From Burkholderiales bacterium (GTDB lineage Bacteria; Pseudomonadota; Gammaproteobacteria; Burkholderiales; Casimicrobiaceae): 33,661 nucleotides of DNA. The position numbers were made by a program, and so were the translations under genes. Numbering within the stretch: the first letter of the stretch is position 1; the number at the start of each line of letters is the position of its first letter. The stretch covers positions 1 through 33,661 of the forward strand of contig JADZDA010000224.1 of NCBI GenBank assembly GCA_020851255.1. The letters run 5' to 3'. Of this stretch, positions 7,945-16,394 are shown piece by piece. The notes beneath the pieces are model-generated. The model ran no database searches and was not told the DNA's origin. It saw only the letters and a program-made list of their open reading frames with translations.

Positions 7945-8664
7945 ATGCGATCTCATCGGATCACCCTCGTCCTCCTGGGCCTGCTGTTCGGCGCGAGCGC
8001 CTGGGCGCAGGGATACACCGTCACCGCCGCGGGCGCCGGGAGCGTCAGCGGCAAGGTCGCGGTCAAGGGCGCGGTCCCCGCGTCGAAGAAGTTCGCCATC
8101 ACCAAGGACAACGCGGTGTGCGGCAGCGGCGAGCGCGAAGTCGTCGAGGTGAACGTCAAGGGCGGGCAGCTCGTCGGCGCCGTCGTCTACGTCATGAAGA
8201 TCGACGCCGGCAAACCCTGGGGCGTCGCCGACAAGGCGCTGCTCGACCAGAAGGGCTGTCGATTCGCTCCCGAGGTCCTGGTCGTCCGGAAGGACAGCGA
8301 CCTGACGATCCGGAATTCGGATCCGGTGCTCCACAACATCCACACCTACGAGATCATCGGCAGCGTCCGCAGGACGATGTTCAACGTTGGCCAGCCGGAC
8401 AAGGGCGACATGAAGCAGCCGATCAAGGTGCGGCGCGCGAACGCGATCAAGGTCGAATGCGACGCGCACGACTTCATGCACGCCTGGGCGTTCGCCGCCG
8501 ACAACCCCTACTACGCGGTCACGAAGGACGACGGTTCGTTCACGATCGACGGCCTTCCCGACGGCGCCTACGAACTCAAGGTCTGGCACCCGGTGTTGGG
8601 CGAGAAGAGCGCCCAGGTGACCGTCAAGGGCTCGACCACGGCGTCCTTCGAGTACGCCAAGTAA
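7945..8664 (+). CDS. Exported cupredoxin-like copper protein at head of the idr operon
   Basis: In this 239-aa protein a signal peptide (LVLLGLLFGASAWA) ends near residue 21. The mature protein has a beta-rich body with putative type I copper ligands: H130 or H133 in VLHNIHTYE, and C172, H175 and M178/H179 in VECDAHDFMHAW. The C-terminal 50 residues (DDGSFTIDGLPDGAYELKVW) look like a carboxypeptidase-regulatory/transthyretin-like fold. This combination occurs in periplasmic plastocyanin-like proteins near cytochrome gene clusters. The start is set by GAAGGAG at 7931-7937. The peroxidase gene follows after 23 bases, so it is probably co-transcribed with idr and may carry electrons to or from the enzyme (inference). 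Actual copper binding is not proven by the sequence. Confidence 0.75.
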   Translation: MRSHRITLVLLGLLFGASAWAQGYTVTAAGAGSVSGKVAVKGAVPASKKFAITKDNAVCGSGEREVVEVNVKGGQLVGAVVYVMKIDAGKPWGVADKALLDQKGCRFAPEVLVVRKDSDLTIRNSDPVLHNIHTYEIIGSVRRTMFNVGQPDKGDMKQPIKVRRANAIKVECDAHDFMHAWAFAADNPYYAVTKDDGSFTIDGLPDGAYELKVWHPVLGEKSAQVTVKGSTTASFEYAK

Positions 8665-8687
8665 TCGCCCCCCAAGGGAGACGCTCC

Positions 8688-9782
8688 ATGAAGGCTCTCA
8701 AGATCACCTGCGCGATCGCGGTCGCGCTCGCCGGCGCGGCGGTTGTCTCGCGTCCGGCCCTCGCCCAGGCGGCACCGGACCTCGTGCCGTTGCCCGAAGC
8801 GCGCGCGAACGCGGCGATGGCGGAACTGGGCAAGTTCCTGTTCTTCGACGAGCGGATGTCCGGAGACGCCGCTCTGTCTTGCGCGACCTGCCACGACCCG
8901 AAAAAAGGATGGACCGACGGCCAGCCGCTGGGCCGCGCCTACCCCGCGTCGGAGTACTTCCGCAATACGCCGACCGTGCTCAATGCAACGCTCAAGGCGC
9001 GCTACCACTGGGACGGACGCCTGGACGGCGGCGACGCGGGGACGCTGGTCCGCGACCAGATGACCGAGTCGGTGTTCATGAACATGGACGCGCGACTCGC
9101 GCAGGAGCGCGTCAAGCAGGTGCCCGAGTACGTCGCGCTGTGGAAGAAATTCCGCAACGACGACCCGAACGGCATGCGGATCTTCAACGTCATCGGCGAG
9201 TACCTGAAGACGCTGACGTCGAAGAACGTGCCCTTCGACCGCTGGAAGAAGGGCGAGGCCGCCGCGATGAACGCGCAGCAGGTCGCCGGTTACGAGATCT
9301 TCAAGGGCAAGGGCGGATGCGTCGCTTGCCACAACGGGCCGGTCGGGTCCGATGGCAAGCTGCACAGAACGGGCGTACCCGCGAATCCCGCAATCACGGC
9401 CGAGCCGTTGCGGCATATCACGATGCTGCGTCATTACTCGACGAGCGGCATGCCCAACTACATGAACACGCACGACGACGTGGGATCGTACGCGATCACC
9501 AAGGACCCGAGGGACAAGGGCAAGTTCCTGACGCCGTCGATCCGCGAGCTCAGGTCGACGGCCCCGTACATGCACAACGGCACGTTCGCGACGCTCGAGG
9601 ACGTCATCGAATTCTACGATCGCGGCGGCGGCGTCGGGTCCGAACTCAAGCCGATCGGCCTTTCAGCCGTCGAGAAGCAGGCACTCGTGGCCTTTCTCCG
9701 CGATGGTCTATCCGGCGACCCGCAAGTCGTCGACAAGCCGACGCTGCCGGCCTATCAGGTCCGCGCGTTCGGCAAGAACTAG
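8688..9782 (+). CDS. idrP: Diheme cytochrome c peroxidase-like protein (IdrP-type), first copy
   Basis: The 364-aa protein has a signal peptide (ITCAIAVALAGAAVVSRPALA) and two c-type hemes at CATCH (residues 65-69) and CVACH (211-215). The FDERMSGDAALSCATCH entry and the TAPYMHNGTFATLEDVIEFYDRGGG block are hallmarks of the bacterial CcpA/MauG peroxidase family. In dissimilatory iodate reducers two such proteins, IdrP1 and IdrP2, are encoded with IdrAB and are proposed to remove H2O2 made during iodate reduction. The ribosome site is AAGGGAG and the next gene starts 10 bases after the stop. I cannot tell whether this one is P1 or P2 without alignment. Alternative: a stand-alone peroxidase. Confidence 0.82.
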   Translation: MKALKITCAIAVALAGAAVVSRPALAQAAPDLVPLPEARANAAMAELGKFLFFDERMSGDAALSCATCHDPKKGWTDGQPLGRAYPASEYFRNTPTVLNATLKARYHWDGRLDGGDAGTLVRDQMTESVFMNMDARLAQERVKQVPEYVALWKKFRNDDPNGMRIFNVIGEYLKTLTSKNVPFDRWKKGEAAAMNAQQVAGYEIFKGKGGCVACHNGPVGSDGKLHRTGVPANPAITAEPLRHITMLRHYSTSGMPNYMNTHDDVGSYAITKDPRDKGKFLTPSIRELRSTAPYMHNGTFATLEDVIEFYDRGGGVGSELKPIGLSAVEKQALVAFLRDGLSGDPQVVDKPTLPAYQVRAFGKN

Positions 9783-9792
9783 GGGAACAGCG

Positions 9793-10989
9793 ATGACGAC
9801 CAACCGATCCACACTCGTCGCGGTCGCGGTCGCGGCGTCGATCGCCGCCTCCAGCGCTTTCGCGCAGTCGCCGACCGGCCCAGGAAAGGGCGCGCCGGCG
9901 GCGGCCAAGGGCGCGGTGACCGCGTCGGCGAAGCCCGCGTTTCCGCCGCTCGGTCCGCTGCCCGCGGTGCCGGTCCCGTCCGACAACCCGATGACGCCGG
10001 CCAAGGTCGAGCTGGGCAAGATGCTCTTCTGGGACACGCGCCTGGGCGGCGACGCGTCGTCGCCGTGCGTCGTGTGCCACGAGCCGTCGAAGGGTTGGGG
10101 CGACGCCGGTGAAATCTCCCGGGGTTATCCGGGAACCCAGCACTGGCGCAATTCGCAGACGATCCTCAACTCCGCCTATTACAACAAGCTCTTCTGGGAA
10201 GGAAACGTCACCAGCCTCGAAGGTCAGGCGCCCGCGGCGGCGGAGGGCAACGTGGCGGGCAACGGCGATCCGTCCCTGATGGAAATGCGCATGCGCTTCA
10301 TTCCCGAATACGTGCGGCGCTTCAAGGAAGTTTTCGGCGTCGAGTGGCCGCGGATCACCCAGGCGTGGCAGGCGATCGCTGCGTTCGAGCGCACGATCGT
10401 CTCCGACGCGAAGAAGGTGCCGTTCGACCGCTACATGGCCGGGGACCGCAGCGCGCTCTCCGAGTCGGCGTTGCGCGGGATGGCGGTCTACCACGGCAAG
10501 GGCGCGTGCATCGAATGCCACAACGGCCCGCTCGCGTCCGACCAGAAGTTCTACTCGCTGGGCGTACCGGAGAACGAGGTGTTCAGGACCGACGCCCTCT
10601 ACCAGGTGACGCACCGCTGGGAGCACTACCAGAAGGGAGTCACGGAGCCGGGCTACCGGAACGCCGATCTCGACATGGGTCTCTACTACCAGACGAAGAA
10701 TCCCAAGGACTCCGGGAAGTTCCGCACGCCCAGCCTGCGCGAACTCAAGTACACGGCCCCGTACATGCACAACGGCGTCTTCTACACGCTCGACGAAGTC
10801 GTCGATTTCTACGACAAGGGCGGCGGAACGCTCGGTCCGAACAAGTCGACGCGGATCCGGCCGCTCGGACTGACCGCCCAGGAGAAGAAGGACCTGGTCG
10901 CGTTCCTGGAGTCGCTCAGCATGGACACGCCGTTGATCGTCGATTCGCCCAGACTGCCGCCGTACGCGCCGCTCAAGACCACCAAGTAG
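9793..10989 (+). CDS. idrP: Diheme cytochrome c peroxidase-like protein (IdrP-type), second copy
   Basis: This 398-aa paralogue of the preceding gene has a signal peptide ending near AFAQ. A low-complexity Ala/Gly/Lys/Pro linker (about residues 25-60) is absent from the first copy. Hemes sit at CVVCH (92-96) and CIECH (239-243). The conserved SLRELKYTAPYMHNGVFYTL block and YDKGGG are present. The two copies are clearly divergent, suggesting old duplication and separate roles rather than redundancy. It precedes the Rieske gene by 10 bases. The pairing of two diheme peroxidases with an AioAB-like enzyme is the main sign that this operon is iodate reductase rather than arsenite oxidase. Confidence 0.82.
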   Translation: MTTNRSTLVAVAVAASIAASSAFAQSPTGPGKGAPAAAKGAVTASAKPAFPPLGPLPAVPVPSDNPMTPAKVELGKMLFWDTRLGGDASSPCVVCHEPSKGWGDAGEISRGYPGTQHWRNSQTILNSAYYNKLFWEGNVTSLEGQAPAAAEGNVAGNGDPSLMEMRMRFIPEYVRRFKEVFGVEWPRITQAWQAIAAFERTIVSDAKKVPFDRYMAGDRSALSESALRGMAVYHGKGACIECHNGPLASDQKFYSLGVPENEVFRTDALYQVTHRWEHYQKGVTEPGYRNADLDMGLYYQTKNPKDSGKFRTPSLRELKYTAPYMHNGVFYTLDEVVDFYDKGGGTLGPNKSTRIRPLGLTAQEKKDLVAFLESLSMDTPLIVDSPRLPPYAPLKTTK

Positions 10990-10999
10990 GGAGCCGGAC

Positions 11000-11572
11000 A
11001 TGAACATCGCAAACATCGCGGATGGCCTGAATCGCCTCGACGATCACGGCGCCGGCGAGCGGGCCTGCATGAGCCGCAGGAATTTCCTGCTCGCGGCCGG
11101 GTCGGTTGTGACCCTCGCGGCGATGCCGGGACTCTCCGACGCCGCGCCACTGCATGCGCTGCGCGCGGACTACCCGCGTACGCGGATCGGCAGACTGTCG
11201 GCGCTGCAGCTGGGGGTGCCGGTCACCTTCAGCTACCCGTATCCGAACGTCCGAAACATGCTCGTCAAGCTGGGCGCCCCGGCCGGTGCCGGCGTGGGGC
11301 CGGCGAACGACGTCGTGGCGTTCAACCAGCAGTGCACGCACATGGGCGGGCCGCTCGACGGCACCTACAAGGCGCAACACCAGGTGCTGGGGCCCTGTCC
11401 GCTGCACCTGACGACATTCGATCTGACCCGGCATGGCATGGTCGTGTCCGGTCACGGTACCGAGAGCCTTCCTCAGATCCTGCTCGACGTGCAGGGAGAC
11501 GACATCTACGCGGTCGGCGTGCTGGGGCTGATCTGGGGTTATTCGGCCAATCTGGCCGGGCGGCGCGGGTAA
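11000..11572 (+). CDS. idrB: Rieske [2Fe-2S] subunit, iodate reductase/arsenite oxidase small-subunit family
   Basis: The 190-aa protein has a twin-arginine signal (MSRRNFLLAAGSVVTLAAM), so it is exported folded and probably carries the large subunit with it, as AioB does for AioA. Rieske ligands are C112-x-H114 (CTHMGG) and C133-x2-H136 (CPLH). The two extra cysteines that form a disulfide in bc1-type Rieske proteins are absent (Gly and Leu instead), as in some AioB proteins. ATG 11000 has GGAG upstream; ATG 11069 would start directly at the Tat motif and is an alternative. It lies 10 bases before idrA. Confidence 0.85.
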   Translation: MNIANIADGLNRLDDHGAGERACMSRRNFLLAAGSVVTLAAMPGLSDAAPLHALRADYPRTRIGRLSALQLGVPVTFSYPYPNVRNMLVKLGAPAGAGVGPANDVVAFNQQCTHMGGPLDGTYKAQHQVLGPCPLHLTTFDLTRHGMVVSGHGTESLPQILLDVQGDDIYAVGVLGLIWGYSANLAGRRG

Positions 11573-11582
11573 GGAGAGCACC

Positions 11583-14279
11583 ATGAGCGAACGCACCACG
11601 AACAGCGCCTACGGCGTCTTCGCGAAGGACTACGTCCCGCTGCCGCCGAAGAACGCCGAGGTCTTCACCACCGCCTGCGACTACTGCACGGTGGCCTGCG
11701 GCTACAAGGTCTACCGGTGGCCGGTCGGCCGCGAAGGAGGCCAGCAGGCGTCCCAGAACGCGGTCGGCGTCGACTTTCCCAACGCGCTGATGAACTCGGC
11801 GGCCTGGGTGAGTCCGTCGCAGCACAACATCGTCCGTCATCAGGGGCGACCTCACCACGTCGTCGTCATTCCCGATCGCGACAGCAAGGTCGTCAACGTC
11901 GGCGGCAACCACTCGGTCCGCGGCGGCACGCTCGCGCAGAAGTGCTACAACCCGGACAACCGCACGTCCGAGCGCCTGCTCTATCCGATGATCCGGGTGC
12001 GCGGCACCTTGATGCCGGTGTCGTGGGATCTCGCGACCGAGGTGATGGCCGACATCTCGAAGTACGTCATCGCCAAGTACGGCGAGCACGCGTGGGCGGT
12101 CAAGATGTACTCGTACCAGTACTTCGAGAACACCTACGCGATCACCCGGCTCGCGATGACCTCGATCGGCACGCCGTCGGTCGCGCCGCACGACAAGTGC
12201 GCGGGCACGAACGACGCGACCGGCCTGGACGATGCCGGTATCGACTCGTTCGCGGCGAGCTACCAGGACTGGGCCGACTGCGAGGTCGCCTTCTGTTCTG
12301 GCGTCGACCCCTACGAGACCAAGACGACGTTGTTCACGTCCTGGATGATGCCCGGCGACAAGAAGTTCATCTTCGTGACGCCGCACCAGACGATGGGCGT
12401 CGCGTGGGCGGTGAAGAACGGTCGCGGCCTGTGGCTGCCGATCGAGCCGGGCACCGACACGGTGCTGCATATGGCGCTCGCCCGTATCGTCATCGAGAAC
12501 AACTGGCAGGACCAGGCGTTCATCGACAAGTGGGTTGCGAACCCCTGGGAAGTCGACCAGGGATACGGCCGCGGGACCCGGAACACCGGCTGGCAGTGGC
12601 GGACGACCTGGGGAACCTGGCAGAGCGACTGGGAGGACTACAAGAAGTTCATCCTCGCCCAGGAGGAATCGAAACTCGACGTCGCCGCGAGGATCACCGG
12701 TCTCAAGGCCGAGGACATCCGCAAGGCGGCCGAGTGGATCGCCAAGCCGAAGGCCAACGGGGATCGGCCGAAGACCTCGTTTATGCTGGAGAAGGGCAAC
12801 TACTGGTCCAACAACTACATGAACACCGCGTCGCTCGCGAGCCTCGGGCTCGCCTGCGGCGCCGGCAACCGGCCGGGGCGGATGATCTCGCGCGGCGGTG
12901 GTCACCAGCGCGGCATGATGGGCGCCGGTGGTGGCTCGGGGTGGCTCAACCCCGAGAAGTACCCGGGACGGCGCAAGAAGGACTTCAACCTCGACCGCTG
13001 GCTGATGGCCGGGGAAGTCAAGTTCGCGTGGGTGTTCGGCACGACCTGGGTCGCGGCGATGATGGCGTCGCAGGCGCTCGCCGACCGGATGCAGCAGATG
13101 ACGCGCGGCAGTCCTCATCAGATCACCCATCTCGATCGCGCCGCGATCTTCGAGGTCCTGAAGAAACGCGTCGACAACGGCGGCATGGTGATGGTCGATT
13201 CCGACATCTATCCGTGCGTGCCGGTCGGAACGGAATTCGCCGACATCGTCCTCCCGGCGGCGACCTGGGGCGAGGACGACTTCACGCGCTGCAACTCCGA
13301 GCGCCGGCTGCGGCTCTACGCGAAGTTTTACGACGCCCCCGGCGATGCGAAGCCCGACTGGTGGGCGGTGGCGAAGTTCGCGCAGAAGATGGGATTCGAT
13401 GCCGACGGCAGTTACCAGTGGAAGACGTCCAACGACGTGTTCGAGGAGGCCGCCCGGTTCGGCCGGGGCGGCGTGCTCAACTACCACCCGCTGGTCGGCA
13501 AGGCGAAGGAGAAGGGGATCAAGGCCCACGAGTTGTTGCGCGGTTACGGGACGGCCGGGATCCAGACCCCGATCCGTGTGCGCAACGGCGAGCTGGTCGG
13601 CACGAAGCGGCTGCACGATCCGACCAACGACTGGGGCGAGATGGAACAGGCCGAGGTCCAGGAGAAGTTCCTCTACGCGTTCAACACGCACTCCGGCAAG
13701 GCGATCCTGCTCAAGAGCCCTTGGAAATTCGCCGGCTGGATCCAGTTCTACGAGGCGGTCAAGCCGCGTCGGGAGAAGGGCGAGATCTGGGTGACCAACG
13801 GTCGTATCAACGAAACCTGGCAGTCGGGCTTCGACGACCTGCGCAAACCCTATCTCGCGCAGCGCTGGCCCTACCCGTTCCTCATCGTCCACCCGGCCGA
13901 CGCGAAAAGGAAAGGCATCGAGTCGGGCGACTTCGTCCAGGTCCACAACGACACCGTGTACGTGCAGGTCGGCCAGCCGCAGGGTGTGCTCGACCCGGAT
14001 CTCAATTTCAACAACCTGCTCAAGGACGGGCATATCAAGACCACGCAGGGGCAGTTCGTCGCCGTCGCGATCGTCAGCGACGAAATGCGCGAAGGCGTCG
14101 CGATGGCGAATTTCAACTTCCCCGGCGCGCCGGCGAACTCGGTCGTCTCGGCGGTACCCGACCCGGTGACCAACAACTACCGCTACAAACTGGGACGCGG
14201 CGTGCTGACGAAACTGGGCGAGTCGCCGTACAAGCGCGACTTCACGGCGATGAGCCTCAAGCCGCGCAACATCGCGTAG
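11583..14279 (+). CDS. idrA: Molybdopterin oxidoreductase large subunit, probable iodate reductase catalytic subunit
   Basis: The 898-aa DMSO-reductase-family protein is closest in pattern to AioA/IdrA. The cluster motif C32-x2-C35-x3-C39 with a Ser near 111 in place of a fourth Cys is the [3Fe-4S] arrangement of this branch. SVRGGTLAQKCYNPDNR and the GGGHQRGM region match bis-MGD binding stretches. It lacks its own signal peptide, consistent with Tat co-export on IdrB. R437 and H441 align with arsenite oxidase Arg419 and His423, but the position of the arsenite-contacting His195 appears to be Ala207 (KCAGTND) by hand alignment. With two IdrP-like peroxidases alongside, dissimilatory iodate reductase is the best call. 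Arsenite oxidase is the alternative. The reaction would be iodate reduction in the periplasm. Confidence 0.78.
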   Translation: MSERTTNSAYGVFAKDYVPLPPKNAEVFTTACDYCTVACGYKVYRWPVGREGGQQASQNAVGVDFPNALMNSAAWVSPSQHNIVRHQGRPHHVVVIPDRDSKVVNVGGNHSVRGGTLAQKCYNPDNRTSERLLYPMIRVRGTLMPVSWDLATEVMADISKYVIAKYGEHAWAVKMYSYQYFENTYAITRLAMTSIGTPSVAPHDKCAGTNDATGLDDAGIDSFAASYQDWADCEVAFCSGVDPYETKTTLFTSWMMPGDKKFIFVTPHQTMGVAWAVKNGRGLWLPIEPGTDTVLHMALARIVIENNWQDQAFIDKWVANPWEVDQGYGRGTRNTGWQWRTTWGTWQSDWEDYKKFILAQEESKLDVAARITGLKAEDIRKAAEWIAKPKANGDRPKTSFMLEKGNYWSNNYMNTASLASLGLACGAGNRPGRMISRGGGHQRGMMGAGGGSGWLNPEKYPGRRKKDFNLDRWLMAGEVKFAWVFGTTWVAAMMASQALADRMQQMTRGSPHQITHLDRAAIFEVLKKRVDNGGMVMVDSDIYPCVPVGTEFADIVLPAATWGEDDFTRCNSERRLRLYAKFYDAPGDAKPDWWAVAKFAQKMGFDADGSYQWKTSNDVFEEAARFGRGGVLNYHPLVGKAKEKGIKAHELLRGYGTAGIQTPIRVRNGELVGTKRLHDPTNDWGEMEQAEVQEKFLYAFNTHSGKAILLKSPWKFAGWIQFYEAVKPRREKGEIWVTNGRINETWQSGFDDLRKPYLAQRWPYPFLIVHPADAKRKGIESGDFVQVHNDTVYVQVGQPQGVLDPDLNFNNLLKDGHIKTTQGQFVAVAIVSDEMREGVAMANFNFPGAPANSVVSAVPDPVTNNYRYKLGRGVLTKLGESPYKRDFTAMSLKPRNIA

Positions 14280-14376
14280 GCGATTCCAACGCCGCGGCGC
14301 GGGCGCGGACGACATCGGCGCGTCGACCGGGCGGACCGGTCACCCGCGGAGTCCGTCCGTCGCCCCGCCAACGAAA

Positions 14377-14400
14377 GAGGCCCCTCGCGGGGCCTCGTTC
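14377..14400. terminator. Hairpin terminator between idrA and tRNA-Ser
   Basis: The stem GAGGCCCC/GGGGCCTC (8 bp, loop TCGC) sits inside a longer inverted repeat at 14365-14408 with one mismatch. On the minus strand it follows the tRNA and is trailed by a short T-rich stretch (TTTCGTT). It could also end the idr transcript from the plus strand. Confidence 0.65.
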
Positions 14401-14402
14401 GT

Positions 14403-14492
14403 TGGCGGAGAGATAGGGATTCGAACCCTAGATACGATTCCTCGTATACTTGATTTCGAGTCAAGCGCCTTCGACCACTCGGCCATCTCTCC
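14403..14492 (-). tRNA. tRNA-Ser (anticodon CGA)
   Basis: The acceptor stem GGAGAGA pairs perfectly with TCTCTCC, followed by discriminator G and an encoded CCA (14405-14403). The anticodon stem is CTTGA/TCAAG with loop CTCGAAA, anticodon CGA at 14458-14456, reading UCG. A long variable arm (TATACGA, GGAA, TCGTAT) and T-loop GGTTCGAATCC confirm a serine tRNA. Its 3' end points toward the idr operon. Confidence 0.97.
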
Positions 14493-14503
14493 GGCAGGGA
14501 CCG

Positions 14504-14509
14504 ATTATA
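14504..14509 (-). promoter_or_regulatory. -10 box of tRNA-Ser
   Basis: There is a perfect TATAAT on the minus strand, 11 bases before the mature tRNA 5' end, in a GC-rich surround. No convincing -35 box is visible at 16-18 bases. Confidence 0.55.
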
Positions 14510-14527
14510 TCGCACCCGGCCCCCGAG

Positions 14528-14555
14528 TAGACCGGTGGCGGGCGGGTGCTAGACT
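14528..14555 (+). promoter_or_regulatory. Possible sigma-70 promoter for the CHASE2-caspase operon
   Basis: TAGACC and TAGACT, separated by 16 bases, match 4 of 6 at each box. This is the only AT-containing pair between the tRNA and the cyclase gene. Confidence 0.3.
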
Positions 14556-14606
14556 CGTCGCCGGCGCCGTGGGTGCTCCCCATGGCGCAGGACGACTTTC
14601 CCGCGC

Positions 14607-16394
14607 ATGTTCGCTTCCGAGACGCCCGCCGCGCCGGCACGCTCGCCGTCCGGCCGCTTCGTGCCCGCGGGCGCCTCCGCCGCCATGCTCGCAGGCGCCG
14701 TGATCGCGGTTCTCGGGCTGGCGGCGCCACTCGATCGAGCACTGGGCGACAATGCGTTCCGCGCGCTGCGCGGAATGCCGTTGCCGCCGACGGTGCCGCC
14801 GATCGTGGTCGTCGCCATCGACGAATCCTCGGTCGCGGCGCTGCCCGAGCCGATCGTGCTGTGGCACCGCCACCTCGGCGCGGTCCTCACCGCCGCGGCT
14901 GGCGCCGGCGCGCGGATCGTCGGCGTCGACGTCGTGCTGCCCGATCGCAGTCTCGCGTCGATCTCTCCGGATCTGGATCGCGCGCTCGTCGACGGCGTGC
15001 TGCGGATGCGGCTCGCCGGCGGTGTCGTGCTCGCACTCACCGTCGACGGGGCCGGCGTGCCGCGCGCGGTCCACGCCCCGCTGCTCGCCGCGGCCGGACC
15101 GACGGGAGCCGGCTACGCGTTGTGGCGCCTGGACAGCGACCGTGTCGTCCGTCGCTACGACGAGCGGATGGGCGCGCACGGGGAGACCGTCGCCATGTTC
15201 GCCGGCCGGATCGCGCGCGCGCTCGCCGCGAACCCGCGCGAAGGAGGGATCCAGTACGCGCTCGGCGACGACGTCGAAGTCCTGTCCTTCGGCGAGATCC
15301 TGCGTCTGGCGCGCATCGGCGACGACGCGGCGCTCGCCGCGCTGCTGCGAGGCAAGGTCGTTCTGATCGGGTCGACGCTGCCATTCGCCGATCGCGTGGC
15401 AGCGCCGATCGCGCTGGGAGCGGGCGCGCCGGCCGGTGATGTGCCCGGCGTGCTCGTCCACGCACAGGCACTGCGCACGCTCCTGGCCGGTCGGACGGTG
15501 CGCACGCCGCCGGGATGGGTCGTCTGGACCATCGCGGCAGCCCTCGCGGCGGCGGGGTGGCTCGCCGGCGGGCGTCCCTTGCGGGCGGCGGTCGGCGTGG
15601 TCGCCGCGGCGGCGCTCGCGGTCGCGGTCGCCCATGGCGCACTCGATCGTGACATCGCGCTGCCGACCGGCACGTTCGCGGCTGCGTTCATCGCGGCCGT
15701 CGTCGCGCGCACCGCGATCGAGGCGGCGTTCGCCTGGCGCGAGCGTGTCCGGCTACGCCACGCGTTCGGCGGCTACGTGAGTCCGGCGGTGATGGCGGAG
15801 ATCGAGTCGGGACGCCTCGCCGGTCTCGCGAGCGCGCGCCGGTTCATCGTCGTGCTGATCCTCGACGTCCGCGACTTCACGACGCGCACCGAACACGAGC
15901 CGCCCGAACGCGTGATCGCGACGATCAACGCGCTGTGCGAGCAGGCCACCGCGGCGATCCATGCGCGCGGCGGCACCGTCGACAAGTTCATGGGTGACGG
16001 CATCCTCGCGTTCTTCGGCGCACCGGCGCCGCTCGCCGACCCGGCGGCGGCGGCGTTCGACTCTGCCGTCGACATCCTCGCTCGCGTGCGACGGTTGGGC
16101 GAGCGCCTGGCGGGGTCGGGCGAGGCCCCGCTCGCCATCGGGATCGGCCTGTCCTGCGGCGAGGCGGTCGTCGGCCATGTCGGCGCCGCGTCCCGACACG
16201 CGTACACCGCGATCGGCGATTGCGTGAACGTGGCGTCCCGACTCGAATCGCTGACCAAGACGATCGGTCATCCGGTCGCGATGACCGCCGAACTCGCTTC
16301 CCGGCTGGCCGGGCGTTCCGGTATCGTTGCGCTCGGCAGGCACGACATCAAGGGGCACACACCGGTCGAGGTGGTCGGATGGAAGCCAACCTAG
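14607..16394 (+). CDS. CHASE2-domain adenylate cyclase (class III)
   Basis: The 595-aa membrane protein has one N-terminal helix and an extracytoplasmic CHASE2 sensor domain (about residues 35-295, with the IVVVAIDESSVAALPE signature). Two or three helices follow (about 300-380), then a cytoplasmic class III cyclase domain. Metal-binding Asp420 (ILDVRDFT) and Asp464 (KFMGD) are present. Purine-selecting Lys460 and Asp538 (IGDCVN) favour ATP over GTP, and the transition-state pair Asn541/Arg545 (NVASRLE) is intact, so it should be active and make cAMP in response to a periplasmic signal. It overlaps the next gene by 16 bases, heading a four-gene operon with two caspases. Confidence 0.88.
   Translation: MFASETPAAPARSPSGRFVPAGASAAMLAGAVIAVLGLAAPLDRALGDNAFRALRGMPLPPTVPPIVVVAIDESSVAALPEPIVLWHRHLGAVLTAAAGAGARIVGVDVVLPDRSLASISPDLDRALVDGVLRMRLAGGVVLALTVDGAGVPRAVHAPLLAAAGPTGAGYALWRLDSDRVVRRYDERMGAHGETVAMFAGRIARALAANPREGGIQYALGDDVEVLSFGEILRLARIGDDAALAALLRGKVVLIGSTLPFADRVAAPIALGAGAPAGDVPGVLVHAQALRTLLAGRTVRTPPGWVVWTIAAALAAAGWLAGGRPLRAAVGVVAAAALAVAVAHGALDRDIALPTGTFAAAFIAAVVARTAIEAAFAWRERVRLRHAFGGYVSPAVMAEIESGRLAGLASARRFIVVLILDVRDFTTRTEHEPPERVIATINALCEQATAAIHARGGTVDKFMGDGILAFFGAPAPLADPAAAAFDSAVDILARVRRLGERLAGSGEAPLAIGIGLSCGEAVVGHVGAASRHAYTAIGDCVNVASRLESLTKTIGHPVAMTAELASRLAGRSGIVALGRHDIKGHTPVEVVGWKPT

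Noticed and set aside
11000-14279. Arsenite oxidase (aioBA)
   Set aside because: The family fits, but two adjacent diheme peroxidases, the Ala at the His195 position and the absence of aioX/S/R or other arsenic genes in the window favour iodate reductase. It is kept as the stated alternative.
11322-14315. Very long open frame on the minus strand opposite idrA (997 codons)
   Set aside because: It mirrors idrA's codons, lacks any recognisable domain and is Arg/Val/Asp-rich as expected for an antisense shadow in GC-rich DNA. The same holds for the long open frame at 11717-14416 on the plus strand.
14536-14550. Sigma-54-like site before the CHASE2 cyclase
   Set aside because: The GG-to-GC spacing is 9 rather than 10 and the flanks do not match.
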